Below, piece by piece: positions 21,819 through 34,600 of a stretch of DNA of 56,589 nucleotides. Source of the DNA: Eimeria necatrix (taxonomy: Eukaryota > Apicomplexa > Conoidasida > Eucoccidiorida > Eimeriidae). Every line of letters begins with the position of its first letter. Positions within the stretch are counted from its first letter, which is position 1. Location: positions 9,738 to 66,326 of the forward strand of contig NW_013654993.1 of assembly GCF_000499385.1 (NCBI RefSeq), in the 5' to 3' direction. A program made the translations under genes and the position numbers. Below the pieces are notes generated by a model. That model was not told where the DNA came from. It saw only the letters and a program-made list of their open reading frames with translations, and made no database searches.

Positions 21819-24800
21819 TCTTTGATGGGCAGCAACACTTCCGCTCTTCATAAGCAGCAGCAGGATGATGCTCTGCCAAAGGTTTGCTACGGCAGAGTCA
21901 ACTTCCACACAGATAGTGCATGCACCCTCAGCAGCGCCTAGAATTAGTGTCGGCTTGAAGTTTACTTCATGCTTTGTCAGTTGGTGGGGGGCGTAAGCGC
22001 GACCATCTACAAGGAACCGCACCAGTAGGCGGCCTTTGACCACTGGAACAGGGCAAACATAGGCCCTGAGATATGACAAAAGCACAAACTTTTAGCTCTT
22101 GAACGTTAGCAGGACTCAGCATCCGACTGCGGATTTTAGTGAAAGGCCAAGGATTTGGGGCACCGTGCAGATTGCTGCCTCGGAGGAAGTAAACGGGCAC
22201 CAGATGCTAGCAAAAGATGAGGACTGACCTCCTTAGTGGGCAAAAATGCATGGGTATTTTACGCTCCCATCTTGGCGGATCCGGAATGGATACCTCAGCC
22301 TGATACAAGCGCACATAAACTCACATGCATGAGCGCCAAAGGAGAAGTCTAACTTCTGCACGCTGAACCCAAGCAACGGAATTTTCTCTCAGCCACAGTG
22401 TCATCATGCAGCCTGAAATACGACCCTGTCGAAAAATGGCTCTACGAACAGCATGTGTGGTTGGAACAGCTGCTGTAATTTCTTCAGCGGTAGCGGCTGG
22501 CGCTGACTCATGTAAAACACCAGACCTCGTGCTTCTGCCCATTGGGCGGATTTTTCCACCGAATGACAGTCGTTTGCAACTCCTCCCCTAGAGCTTTTCG
22601 CAAGAGGAACCCTGAAACAAGCAGACTCGCATCTTCTCAAGATATTTTGTGACCTACCAACGAGACTCTTACCCAGCAGCTGGGGGCTAACAGACATGAG
22701 CTTCAGTATCGGGTAAAAGCGTCAACCCAACAGATTTGGCAGGCTGCGAATATATAACCTAGAGTGTAATGCGTGCGTGTCAGAGATCAGGGTTGAGGCC
22801 TCAGGGCTTACCTCTGAAGCACCTCTGCACTACACGTGCTGCCTCGTTTCTCAGCGCGCTCGTTGCGTCTTTCTAGTGTTCACAAAACACAAGCACTGAG
22901 TCCTAAACATCAAGCCCAAGTCAAAAAGCCAGCCGGTTTCGGGCCTCAAAACACAAGAAAACTAAGCACTTTCTTGTAAACGTTCACCATTCCACTGCAA
23001 CTTGCAAGCCCACAAATCACGTATTGATCAAGCACGAGCAGTGGCATCACCATTAAATGTAAAGACCGAATTAGGGGATCCTCGTCTTACGAGCTCCTGT
23101 AGCAGCCTTCTTTCCCTTTCGAGCCGCCTTAGCCACGCGTTACTTATGATTGCCTGATAAGCAAATCGAGCACATAATGCAAAGTACTGAGTACGAAGGA
23201 GGCTTCAGCAGTTTTACATACTTTAGCAGCTTCCCCTAACTCGTACAAACACCGAAATAGTTGTCTCGGGATTTTGTTTCTTATGCTGCTGGGAATCACG
23301 AATTCAACGCCAAGAAATGCTACCCCTTTTTCTAGTTCGGACTTACGCAAGCCTGAGTGGGGCTCATTGGGGGTAATGGCTTTCCACAGCGTTGCGTTCG
23401 CAGCCGCTGCTTTACAGACGGTTCAATGGCCGCAGCGGCGGCCAATGATGATGTTGCATCTGTCATGATTGCCTTCTCGCTCCCATTGTCCTGCCAGCCC
23501 TTATCCATGCTGCCGCCGTTCATTTGGTAAAAGTTTCGCTGCAGTCAACCACTTCTACTGGGTTTGGAGTTGCACAGCGTTGCGCCCCTCTCACTAACCG
23601 TGCTGGACATACGTGGCGCCCCAACCACCAAACCTTTCGAATTACAGCTGGTTACCGCGGTGGCAATAATTGTTATTCCTGATCCTTCCGAGTCTCTTTG
23701 AACTCGCTAGGGTTTTATTTTTTACCAAAGTTTCGAAGTTGCGGTTGATGATTTCCACTGGAAATAGTCCACTTCTATATATTGGTGCATACCTCTAAAA
23801 CTAGACATACATATCAATCTGTGCCCAAACTGATACGGAATTGACAAACCACAAGACCTTGCCACAACGCAAGGCAAACACCGTAAGGTTTCTTCCGGCA
23901 AAAGACTGCTATTCTCTGTCCCGTCCCAGCTCTAGGCCTTAGGCCTGACGGTACCTTCTTGGGAAGCAGCAATTTTCTTTAAGTCCATCTCCGTTATGCA
24001 GGAATAGCTGTTGTGCTCAGCACGTTATGTTTTGATTTTTTGAGCCGAGGGTACCCGGTCAAAAAAGGTTGTTCCCCGAACTTCAGAAGCCGCTGGACCC
24101 GAGAATGGAAGCTCCCCACACCTCAACTGCTGCGACTGCAATCAAAGAATTTGTTGGGGTGTCTGTCTACTCTTTAGCTTGAAAGATGCAGCTGCCCAAG
24201 CATGCTTGCTTCACCGCCAACGACAGAAGTGACGGCGCTAAGAAGCGTCGGCAACTCCAGGCTCGCATGCACAAAACAGGCATGGCTGTCACGAAATTTG
24301 GAATTTAGTGTTTGGAGTTTGGAGCTTCGAATTCATGGTATAGGGTTCCCACACTCGCCAGACGGACAAGAAGAGAACCACTAAACTTCGCTTTACGACC
24401 GTCCTTGGGGAAATTCTTCAAATAATCTTGGTGAAGTAGCCTTGAAAACAGTTTGACAAATGCCTGGGCAGTGAACTAGGGGGTGGATGCCCAGAAATTG
24501 CATTTGTTCTGGCGCTGCTCTCGTAGCTACGAGACGTCGCCGAAGGGCTCTGTGACTGGGTTCTCGCTCCGCGCAACACCACGAATTCCGTGGATTCTTG
24601 TCTATTCGCTCACGGTAGGAACAAATGATCAATGTGACAGAGGGGGAATTTCAGGACGATTTCTTGCGGAAAGAACCAATTGTAAGGAGCCCTCAGCCCC
24701 ACAAAGCAGCACGGAACTTCCAACGGACCACTGCTTATCTGAGCCGACCACACAGGAAGAATAGGCAAAGACTTTCACAGGGTTTTTTAGCCCTATTAGC

Positions 24801-27297
24801 AAAGTTTTTATTCCCTCAAAACATGCAAGTGATAAAATGACCCACTTTGAAAATATTTCACCTAAAATCCCGCTCCAGTGGCACACCCACATTTGGATGC
24901 AACGCCCAGCCCAGGTCACCGACAGTACTGAATGCCGTTCGGCTGACTGAAATATGATCTCTGCATAACTGCCCTTGCAATTTTCTGTTGAAATATTTTT
25001 GTTCACTTTTGTTTAAGGTTTTATAGATACTGCCATCCTTTGCAGAGATCCATGTGCGTGTTTAGCCTCCGCCTGGCGTTTCCGCCATTGGGTGTTGCTC
25101 AGAGTGCAGTGGCATTCAGCTTAATGATACGATCTTCCTGCGTTATGACAACATTAAAGACTCAAATTTGGATTACTTATGGGTTTATTTTTGGCATCTC
25201 TTCGTAGTTGTGGCCGTAGCCCCAGCTTTGCAGTACCCTTGGCCTCTCCAGCTTCAAGTCTGTACATTCTGCTGTTACGGCTCCCACCAGAAATACAGTT
25301 GGCGGAGGCAGGAAGCCTCCACATGCAACGTAACTTATCACGTCGTCAACACAAAAGAGGCATGGTCTTCTGTATATCAACTACGACGTGGGCTTGACTC
25401 GTGCCCTCAAAACAGTTAGGATGGCAGCACGACCGGTTGTTCACGCCGCTTCCCTGAATTCATCCTAACCCAAAGCCCTTAACGCCTAACCATGAAATCG
25501 TTTAAGCAGTTACTCAAGTATCTGGTGCTTCCATGTGAGGCTCTCTCTTTTAGGCGTCTTCTCGGGCCACGGAATGCATGACGGAACTTAAAGACTGTCC
25601 AATTCAATTCCGATGCTCATAGACAGCTTTTCCGCCCACCAATATCTCCACAGAGATGCCTCAGCTCTTGGGGGTCAAGATCAGGGGAACCCACTTTGGC
25701 AAGAGGGTCCAGCGCCCTGAGCAATCACTGTGCACCGAGGTAACCCTCAGTCCATGCACAAACCATCAAACCATCACCCACACAGAGGGCAAAGAAACCA
25801 CAAATCGTGGCAAGGTTTGGAGTATAAAGTACGGTTAGCTTTATTTTTGTGCCAGACCTTGGACAAGCCACAAAGAAACCAGAGACAAACTAACAAAACC
25901 ACAAGCTGCGACGTCTGGTGGAAGCTGTTCTGCAAACGTGTGGGCATCGCAAGGCAGTGTGCTGCAAACTGTGTACTTACTCCACTTCATACCGTCCAGA
26001 CATTTAAACAACTCTCTAAAATGGACAGGAAAAGTGATGAAAGCCACAAAAGCTCAAGTGTTCTCTTAGAATTCTACTGGCACGCGCTTGTACAGCCAAC
26101 CACAGTGTTGCCCTGCACCTGCCTCCGTAGGCCTCATCGTGTTTCCTCCTCCTTTTCTTTCTGTCGTCATTCATGTAAATGTCCGCGTCTCTATCTCCCC
26201 CGCCCGTTTGTCTATGCAGTAGGACATGTTAAATGTGTCTCCCTAACGTTCTCCCTCGCTTTGAAGCCGCTCTTCTTCTTGCTTTTCTTCATGGAGGTTT
26301 GCTCTTTGTGTTCTTTCCCGTGCTCAGTTCAATGCAGTGCATCGTGTTTCTATATTATTTGCTAGTTCCTTCATATACGTGTGTTTCCCCCCACTTTCTC
26401 TGTAACATCTCAGTACCAAGTTGACCGAGCTCGATTGCTCTTCTGCAGGCATCTGGGTCTTGATGTCTTTCCTTCCTGACTCATTCAGCACTACATCTAC
26501 ATTCCTCAAAGCCACTGCAAACCACCGAACAGCTTGGCAAGCACGCCATAAGGCTCGCAAGCTTGGTGTCAGTTAGTCAACTCCAGCTACATATGTGACG
26601 TAACTTCAAATCGTTTTGCGGTGCCTCTTTTCCTGCTCTAATTAGCTCGGCAACCATAGGCAATTTATGACGTAGCTGCCTACACACTGTCTGCCTCCAC
26701 TTTCAGCACTTCCAATAGCCATCTCAGATAACTCGGGGAGACTAAAGCTGCTGCTGCTGTCCCCAATCAGCTTCCATCTGCTGCACTGGTAAGTATTTCA
26801 AATTGGGCACAGTCCAGCGACAATGCGTACAAGAGCAAAACAACCAAACGAAGGCACCGAAAATGTCTCGTTGGACACGATTGTCAAACTAACAGAACCG
26901 GAAGCTGACAAACGATATTCTGCTTTAACAGGTTTATTTACAGCTATGAGCGTTGAAATGAAAGAGACGGCAACGCTAGTCCTTTCGTTGATGAGCTGCG
27001 TTTCCATTGAAGACGATGCTGAATGGCTTAGCCGTCAAGCTAGAAAAGCATCGCGTTGTCTTAGCCGCTGCTCGCAACCAGCACTGCCTCCGTTCAGCAA
27101 GAACAATAAAGCCCCGCAAACTTCTCCAGATGAGAAATGAGGACACTGGCGACGCCCGTGCGCAGCCGCTTTGAGGTGCACTGTGACAGAATACATTCCA
27201 CTGCACCAGCTCAAAAAGCTGCAGCAGCAGCAATTGCTGCAGCAGTATCGCTACAGCTGCACCGCCTCCGCCTGGCCCTACACCAAGCTGTGAGAGC
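21819..27297. other. Gene-poor stretch
   Basis: Possible 5' exons of the preceding gene lie at 21819-22085. A frame on the minus strand there contains LLVRFLVDGRAYAPHQLTKH, but its phase to the next exon is wrong. The remainder holds only short frames without recognisable domains and no notable repeats. A 211-codon plus-strand frame (25730-26365) has no convincing composition and no ATG support that I trust. Confidence 0.45.
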
Positions 27298-27912
27298 TTA
27301 TTCAGCATTGAATCTAAGCGTGCCCTTCAGCGTGCAGCCCCTCTCCCTGCTGCTTTCAGAACGTCTTCTCCTGTCATCGCCTCTGTCCATTCGTGGCAGC
27401 CCCTTAATTATCAGCACTCCTTCGCAACGGCCACGGCTATCTGGGCTGGGCCGTCTGCGGGAGCCGTGGTCTCTTTCTCTTCTTCTACTATCCCGGGAGT
27501 AGCTGCTGCTGCTTGTGGAGTACTCGCTAGCTTCTTTTTCGGCGCGCATGCGCGGAAGGCTGCTGACCCTCCGCCAGCCTTTTCCTGTGTCGTCAGCACT
27601 TTTTTTCCTGCTGCTTTCAGCAACTTTCGACGTGTCTTGCGGCTTTATCTGCACCTGACCCTCCAACTGGACAGTGCCGGACCGCGGAGGGAACGCCACA
27701 GCGGGAGATGCCTCGGCCTGAGCAGGAGCAGCTGCGCTGCTACTGCAGCGACAGCAGCAGCAGCAACAGCCCACGCAACAGCACTTCGGCACTGAAGAAA
27801 CGCAAGTCCACGTAGTGGGAACGTAGTAGCAATACACTTGAGGTGACGACTGCGGGACCACAAGGTTCCAATGGACACAAGGTGAATAATACGGGCAAGC
27901 TGCGTATGCCAT
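27298..27912 (-). CDS. Arg/Ser-rich hypothetical protein with Cys cluster
   Basis: ATG at 27912 gives 204 residues starting MAYAACPYYSPCVHW. The N-terminal third is rich in Tyr, Pro and Cys and includes a run of Cys from a CAG-complement tract (CCCVGCCCCCC). The C-terminal half is strongly basic with Arg/Ser pairs (SSSYSRDSRRRERDHGSRRR) resembling an RS region. An acceptor-like sequence (TTTTTTTGCCCCAG) lies 60 bases upstream of this ATG, and the frame is open back to it, so the true first exon could be further upstream. No domain is recognised. An RNA-related role is only a guess from the Arg/Ser composition. Confidence 0.5.
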   Translation of the reverse strand: MAYAACPYYSPCVHWNLVVPQSSPQVYCYYVPTTWTCVSSVPKCCCVGCCCCCCRCSSSAAAPAQAEASPAVAFPPRSGTVQLEGQVQIKPQDTSKVAESSRKKSADDTGKGWRRVSSLPRMRAEKEASEYSTSSSSYSRDSRRRERDHGSRRRPSPDSRGRCEGVLIIKGLPRMDRGDDRRRRSESSRERGCTLKGTLRFNAE

Positions 27913-28798
27913 TTTCGAACGAAAGGGGAGCGAGTAAAACAACTTGGGGCGGAAGTAGGTGCAGGGCCACTGGGGCAAAAAAAGGAGTGACAGAGGTCCT
28001 TAGCAAACAGGAAACGTGAAAGTAAAAGCTACAGCTTTCAAAGAGATCTAATGCGGGCTGAAAAAAAGCTACCGCGCCGAGATGACCAATTGGAGGAGAA
28101 GATGGGAGAAGAGGATGCCTAACTAGCGTAGAGGCTGCTCTTCTACTATAAGAGCCACTTCGAGAGGTTCCTACCAGCAAATTACAGTAGAAACGTGACG
28201 CTACGAAAGAAAATACCTGAAATGGAAAAATGTGGGGGACCAGTGGTGTGCCTGGCTGCCCTCAAAGCAAGAGGCTGACCGTGCACACACGCATGCACGC
28301 TCCTCTCCTAATTTGAAGAGACAGACTAATCTCGTTTTCATTGAATTAACACTGGGATATAAGACCCACAACTCACCAGAGTAGGTTAGATATACAGACG
28401 AAGATGAGGAAGACTGCGGGATTCCACGTACATCGATACTGGGCAAAACGCTCCTGTGAGCTGTGCTGGCTAGGTCAGTGCCAGCACCTGCTGCTCGAAG
28501 GAAAGTTTTTCTTCTAGAAACGCTTGAGCCACCTTTTTTATTTTTATATTTTATACGCGCGTTCTGTGTGGGGATATAGGGGGAAGGACTAGCTCGTAAA
28601 TCGCCGTAGTGGCACTGCAGTTTTCGATTGATGCAACACAGGCGGGAAGCGGAATGTGACCCATATCAGCCTTTTTGTGTCGGACGTGGTTTAGAAACAA
28701 ACTCAAGATGAGCGAGACTTAGAAGATTGTTCAGTAGGGAATGAAACTTAGGGGTCTCAACAGTCATAACTGCTCGCCATGTGTTTTTCCGGTCGAGT

Positions 28799-28837
28799 GT
28801 CAGTCAGGGATGGTTACTCAAACCATCCCTGACTGAC
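28799..28837. repeat. Perfect 17-bp inverted repeat (hairpin)
   Basis: Arms 28799-28815 and 28821-28837 are exact reverse complements (GTCAGTCAGGGATGGTT) around a five-base loop ACTCA. It lies in otherwise featureless sequence. Confidence 0.9.
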
Positions 28838-29734
28838 CTTCGATTGAGAATAAAAACCACTTCGAAATCTCATGTTAGTTCATTGCGTAGTCCGTTTATC
28901 GAATAATGCTGTTGCATCCTGCTGAACAGGAATCGGCATGGATATACTGCGCACTACCGTAGAGTGCAAAAATTGTCTGAGGAGGTGACAGAATAAACCG
29001 ACCCAAGATACACATTCTGCTTATTAGGTCTAGAGAGTAGCGTTCTGTGGGTATCTGCCTCACGGCCTGGCTTTCTTGCTAGTAGAGGCCCTGAAGCAGC
29101 TGGGATGCTCTTGGAAGCTGCTGGGTTCGCGTCAACAGCAGATTTCAATCTACCTTTAGAGCCATACCAGAGTTCCGGTACTTCTTATTTAGGTGGCTCG
29201 CCTTATTTATGCACTTGTTACAGCAAGTTAGCAGTGAACTTACAACAGCTATGCAGACATGGGATTGGTGGGCTACAGATAATGGCTACTCCCATAGGTG
29301 CCCCTTAGTGCTGAATCCGCGCTAAGCTACCTTGCTGGACAGTTTTAGAAACGCGACTGGTGGGGTTCTGGGACGGACACACCCATGTCTCTGCGTAACT
29401 GAAGGCATTACGCGTGGGGCTACGCTACATCTTGCTGGCAGACGAAGCGCAATGTGATAAAACAGGCCTATTCAGCCTTGCCGCCTGTGTTTGGAGGGGC
29501 CTGAAGGAGCACCTGACGAAAGAAGAGAACCTTTTTTAACTGGCGCCAACTCGACGGCATCGAAGGCTGCAGATGCCACATACGACGCCGAAATGGGGAA
29601 GTGAAGTATCATTCTTTCTCAACTGGATCTGAAGATCGGAGCCAAACGGCTGATGTGGTTTCTTAAACCAGTAGCACAATGCAGGCATTTACACTGTCGG
29701 TGCATAATGGGTCGATAGAGGTGAGGATTCCTAT

Positions 29735-29910
29735 CCATCGCTCGGGAGTGGAAACATAACGGTACACATGGGAATGACATAACGGTACACATGGGGATGG
29801 CGCTAGGCCACAGCTTCCACTTCCTCGCCTCTTTCCATCGCTCGGGAGTGGAAACACAACGGTACACATTGGGATGGCGCTAGGCCACAGCTTCCACCTC
29901 CTCGTCTCTT
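29735..29910 (+). repeat. Imperfect tandem duplication, about 75-100 bp
   Basis: The block beginning CCATCGCTCGGGAGTGGAAA at 29735 recurs at 29835 with a few substitutions and runs to 29910 (GGATGGCGCTAGGCCACAGC shared). The first copy carries an extra internal duplication of about 23 bases containing ATAACGGTACACATGGG. The copies give no convincing protein. Confidence 0.85.
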
Positions 29911-30243
29911 AAGTCAGCACTGGGAGATGATTAAGACAGATATAAAGCCGGACACGCGTGAATCTTTCGGCATGCAGGCCTAGGTATTGTGAGAGAAGGA
30001 AGCGCTGAGCAAAAGACATATATCCCGTTGCCCATGCGTAAAGTAACAACAAGGCCCAAGGCCGTCAATGCCGCACCGAACTGGCGTCCCGCCTCCAAGT
30101 GGAGGCAGGAATGCAACGGAGAGGAGGCGTCGAACAACTAAGCAGGATTGAGAGAAGTGGACAGGCAGCAACTCGGTAGAGTCAAGGAGATAGCTGATAC
30201 TAGCACGTCATGAGTGCAGGAGAGTAGGTTGCACACGTGACGA

Positions 30244-30383
30244 GAGTTACTTTTTGGAGAACATAGCAGTTAAATATGCGTACCCTCAGTGCAATACGCG
30301 CATTCAGCGTGTGAGACGCATTTGATTCTAAGCCGCACTGAGTGTATGCATATTTAACTGCTATGTTCTCCAAACAGTAACTC
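30244..30383. repeat. Large inverted repeat (foldback), 49-nt arms
   Basis: Arms 30244-30292 and 30335-30383 are reverse complements with only about four mismatches, separated by a 42-base loop. Both outer ends carry GAGTTAC. The size and shape suit a foldback or MITE-like remnant, or a structured RNA. It encodes nothing recognisable. Confidence 0.85.
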
Positions 30384-30390
30384 GCGACTA

Positions 30391-30439
30391 GAGTTACTAA
30401 ATGCAGTGCAGAGTGGCTCTGCTCTGCATTTAGCAACTC
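30391..30439. repeat. Second inverted repeat adjoining the first
   Basis: Arms 30391-30413 and 30417-30439 are reverse complements with two mismatches around a three-base loop. It begins with the same GAGTTAC terminal motif, seven bases after the first foldback ends. Confidence 0.85.
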
Positions 30440-30469
30440 ACTTGAGGCGTGAAGAGACGTGACGGGGGC

Positions 30470-31300
30470 ACCTGAAGTTGCAGCAGCGGGAGCGGCAGCA
30501 ACAGCAACATCTACTGCAGAAGACGCAGCAAAAACAACAGCTGCAGCTACAGCTGCAACGGGAGCAGCCACTACTGGAGCACAAGCATTAGGCACGACGA
30601 AGCAAAAGATGCTAAGCAGCCGCAGAAAGAAACATAAGTGAGCGTGGAGCAGAAAAAGCAACGTCACATCCCCAACAAAAGCAGTAGCCACAACGGCGTC
30701 AAACTCAGCTGGAGGAACAATTGCTGCAGCTGAAGTAGCAACGCAACAATAGCACATGCAGCGTCAACAACTAATGCACGAGCAGTAGCAATCAGATCGA
30801 AAGCAGCGTATATACAGCAGGCGCATCAACAGCAATTAACTTGGCGCTGCTACAGCTACAGAAGAATGAGCAAAAACAGCTGCTCAAGCGAGCGCAGCAG
30901 TCGCAGCAGCAAAAGCAACAGCAACGGCGACGGAAGCGACAGCCACAGCTGCAGAAGCAGCAGTCAGCACTGCAGCAGCGAAACCTGCGGCATTAAGAGC
31001 CGGAAATGCAGCAGCAGTAGCAGCAGCAATCACAACAGAAACACTGGCGATAACAGCAACTGTGGCGGGAAACACGGAAGCAGTAAGCATTGCAGCAGCA
31101 ATAGACTCAGCAGCCACAGAGTCAAAAATAGCGCTGAGTGGAGCTACAGTAGCGGTCTCAGCTGCAGCAAAAACAATAGTAACGGTAAAAGCTGCTGCGG
31201 AGACAAGAGAAGCTGCAGCCGCAGCAACAACAACAGGTCCAGTCAAAGTAGCGGCAGCGATACCTGCAGGCCTAGCACTACCAGCTGCAGTTGCAGCCCA
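30470..31300 (+). repeat. Decayed CAG/GCA tract
   Basis: Interrupted CAG/GCA trinucleotides over about 800 bases, with many AAC, GAA and TAG-adjacent substitutions. Several frames are open for 60-160 codons on both strands, reading mainly Ser/Asn or Ala/Thr. I take these as by-products of repeat composition and not as genes, though a real low-complexity exon cannot be excluded. Confidence 0.6.
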
Positions 31301-31543
31301 AAGGCAGATGCATGCCATGGTGAACCCAGCCAATGCATCTTTTAAAGCCCACTACGAGCGGACGGTGGCTAGCCTTACGAAATATCGGGAGGACGAAACC
31401 TGGAACACCACATACAAGGAGCACAGAAAACAGAGGTCCTAAAAGCAACAGAGGGAAGAAATATAGAGAGGAAGCGGCTGGTCAGGGGACCAGAAAAGGC
31501 AGCAAATTACTGGTGAGGAGGTGTTATAAAATTGAAGATCGCA

Positions 31544-31643
31544 GTGTGGCACAGAGGTTATTTTGGGATGTGACTAAAAGTGGGAAAAACCGTCTGGCAC
31601 GCAGGTTATCTTGGGATGTGACGAAAAGTGGGAAAAACCGTCT
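31544..31643 (+). repeat. Two-copy 48-bp tandem repeat
   Basis: Copies start at 31544 and 31592 and share TTGGGATGTGAC and AAAAGTGGGAAAAACCGTCT. As 48 is divisible by three, a plus-strand frame (31333-31743) reads a duplicated 16-residue unit with WDVTKSGKNRL twice. This is the only hint of coding here and the frame lacks other support. Confidence 0.8.
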
Positions 31644-34600
31644 AAGGTGTAAATCAACTGCATTACGTGCAAAAGACGGAGCTCTGAAGGTATTTTGGAC
31701 CTGCGAGCTCTTTTGCATGGCCTACGAGTATTGTTTGCAGTGACCCTGCCCCCACTGAGGGTAAGGAGTTTGTGAAGGCTTCGGGGCTCGTATATGTAAC
31801 AGGGCCCACTTGCACTTTGGTGATTTTTTAGAGCTCCTTGCTTCCCAAATTCTGCGCTTAGCTTTACCCATACTTGCGTACTATTTATGCGTGGGGTTAG
31901 AGCTATATTCTGGATAGGTTGTCCGTAGGAACAACATAGAAATCATGCACTGCTTGGCGTTCTTCAGGGTACAACCTGAGAAGCCCGTGTCAACAAGAAA
32001 TTTGGGGTTTAAGGAAGCCACACAATGTCTAACCAGCCTCATATTGATGTCTCTTCTACCTACCATCATGAATTTATTTCTGACGTGGAATCTAGCATTC
32101 TTATTTTCTTTTCTAAAGCAACTTGAGCGTTTCACTCCAGCGTTTAGTTTTGCAGGTTGCGCGCAGCAAATGGTCGGCCCGTCGCCGCCACTCTCGTTCA
32201 GAACACTACAACGCTACCAGCCCAGGGACTGCATCATGTGCATATTTTTTTACCAACGTTATTATATACAAGCCGGTGTGCGTCGCTTGGCTGCGTGTGC
32301 TGTGAACTTCCAAGACGTAAGTGCTATACTGGGAACTTGCTATGCTATTTTCCGAAGAGATGGCACGCTTGCAGACGCAAGTAAAATGCGTTTGACGGTT
32401 TCAATTGTCACGTAGCATTGAAAATAAATATTGGAAAAGAATATGCAGTCGATGAGGTGTTTCGTGCGAGGCTTCACCACAGCCCACCAGCGTGCAACGT
32501 GGGTACTGGCAGCGAAGCATGAACGCTCCCTTTCACTAGGGTCAGTCAAGCTCTCCTCGAAGGCAATATGGCGCTGAATATCGCGTAAATAGTTTTTGAA
32601 CAGAAAGCCCGCCACCTCAGTGTTGCCAGGAATTTTTTGCCGTTGTCAATGCACAACGTTCAAATCCGCCTAATGATCACTCCAAAAGCAAACGATTGAG
32701 AGGTATGCGACGCAGACGTTCCGCAAAGGAGACGTTATTACAAAGGACAATAAAAGACATGGAATTCGTGGCTCGGAGGACCAAAGAGTGCTCCCTAATT
32801 TGTGTTCAGCTGGTCTTGGAGTTGAAGATCGCCGCATTTTGAATGCTCCAGGAGGTCGATGCACCGCGGACCCAAAGTTATTGGGCGAAGCACCAGCTGG
32901 CCATAAAACAATAAAAGCGTAGGGAATCCAGAGAGGAACTTCACACTTGTCCTCCTGTCGCTAAAGCTTAGCGTGAGCTCGTCTGTTCGCTCTAGGATGC
33001 GTTCCGCAGTAACGGTAGAGATTGAGTATTCCGTAAAAAAGCCGAGATTAAGAGACCAAAGCTTCGATAAACCTGAGCTCCAGAAGGCTCTTCGTCTTTC
33101 CCAGCGCATCGAATTGGCGCTGCACAACAACGAGATGCCAGAGCCGGTTTACTTTCATGTAACCTCTGGCAACGAATATGTTGGGCGCTTTAGTGTGAGA
33201 AAAGTTCTAAATTTCAAGGCAGCATAGTTCCTGAAGAAGAGAAAGATATGAAATGACCGGCATAGAGCACTGCCAGTTGTGCTTCGGCAGATGGCTCTCA
33301 TACGTGAACTCGATATCACGCAAGTAGAAGCCGCACTCGCTGGCAACGACGTTTTGGCTTACAATCGACTGGAACAGTGCAGAATGCAGCATGGCAGCCG
33401 TGCATTCGCCACAGTGGGGCCAGTGGGCGAGAATAATCATCAGGCTTTTTAGAAACATTACTTGCGGGTGCGCAGCAGTAGCCTACGGCTAAAAATGAAT
33501 TGTAGATGAACATGTGCACTAGAATTATCTCCAGAAACGGCCACCAATCACAATGGCGCGAATGGCAATGAAGATGCCGGCAAAAGGCTCTTCAAAACCT
33601 TAAAATCCGTAAATGGACTGGGTTGAAATCATCACCGCTTACTCCGCGAGCGTTGATTGTCAGAACCAAGGACCCCACACCCTGCAAGAGGCAGTTTTGT
33701 TCGATGGACTATTGCCGGAAATTATGCTGATAGGAGGGACAATGTGGGAAAGACTGCTGCCTAGAAACACGTTAGCCTACGCGAGCACAATGTAGAATTC
33801 AGTGGGACGGATTTTGTTTACTATTGTAAATTAGTAGGTTTTATTATGCGCAGCAGAAATCGAGCCTCCGGTAGTTCTTGGATCAGCGGTCTCCCCATTA
33901 TTGACAAGGACATTCGAGCAACTATCCCACTATCCAGCAAAATACCTTCTAGAGGCACAATCAGCACACAAGCGCTACGCGGAATGCATGATCGACCTAT
34001 GTAGGTTGGGAGGCGTTGCATAGGCGTTTACGAAGCAAGACGTTGGCGCGAGAAGCGCTGACCTTTCGTTGCCAGACCTTGTAGGTCCATTTAATGCGTT
34101 GTTAGCGTTTCTTGAAATATTGGCCTATCAAGGGCCCTGATAGAGCAGGCGATTTCCCATACATCGTTCTTGGTTGAAGATAAAAGACGACTAGGAAAAG
34201 TACAACAGCCAATGAAATAGGAACCAATCACTGTAGGGCCCCATGACGCCTGTAGAGTGGGATGACGGCTGTAGAGTAAAATAATTCTATTTTTTAAAGT
34301 GGGGAAAGAATTAGCACAGTATTTAGCGGAACAAAAGGGCCATTCATTGAGTGCGACAGCGTGGGAGCCAATGCCTCATTCGAGCAAGTGCAAGGATCTC
34401 CTGAGTGCTTTACCGCTCTCTTCATGAGCTTGTTCTGGAGCGTTTGGCCGCAGGCACCATTAAGGAACGCCGAAATCGCTGGCATGCGATGTATGCATCT
34501 GTGTCAACTTATTGAATGGGTATCGCCAGTCCACTCACGGGAATAGTAGCGTTTCTGGCTCGAGAGTTGGGTTGCCAGAATGCAGTAATACAGCATCATT

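Noticed and set aside
25730..26365. A 211-codon plus-strand frame in the gene-poor region
   Set aside because: Composition looks random (Cys/Phe/Leu-rich end, no domain). Long but plausible by chance over 26 kb on six frames.
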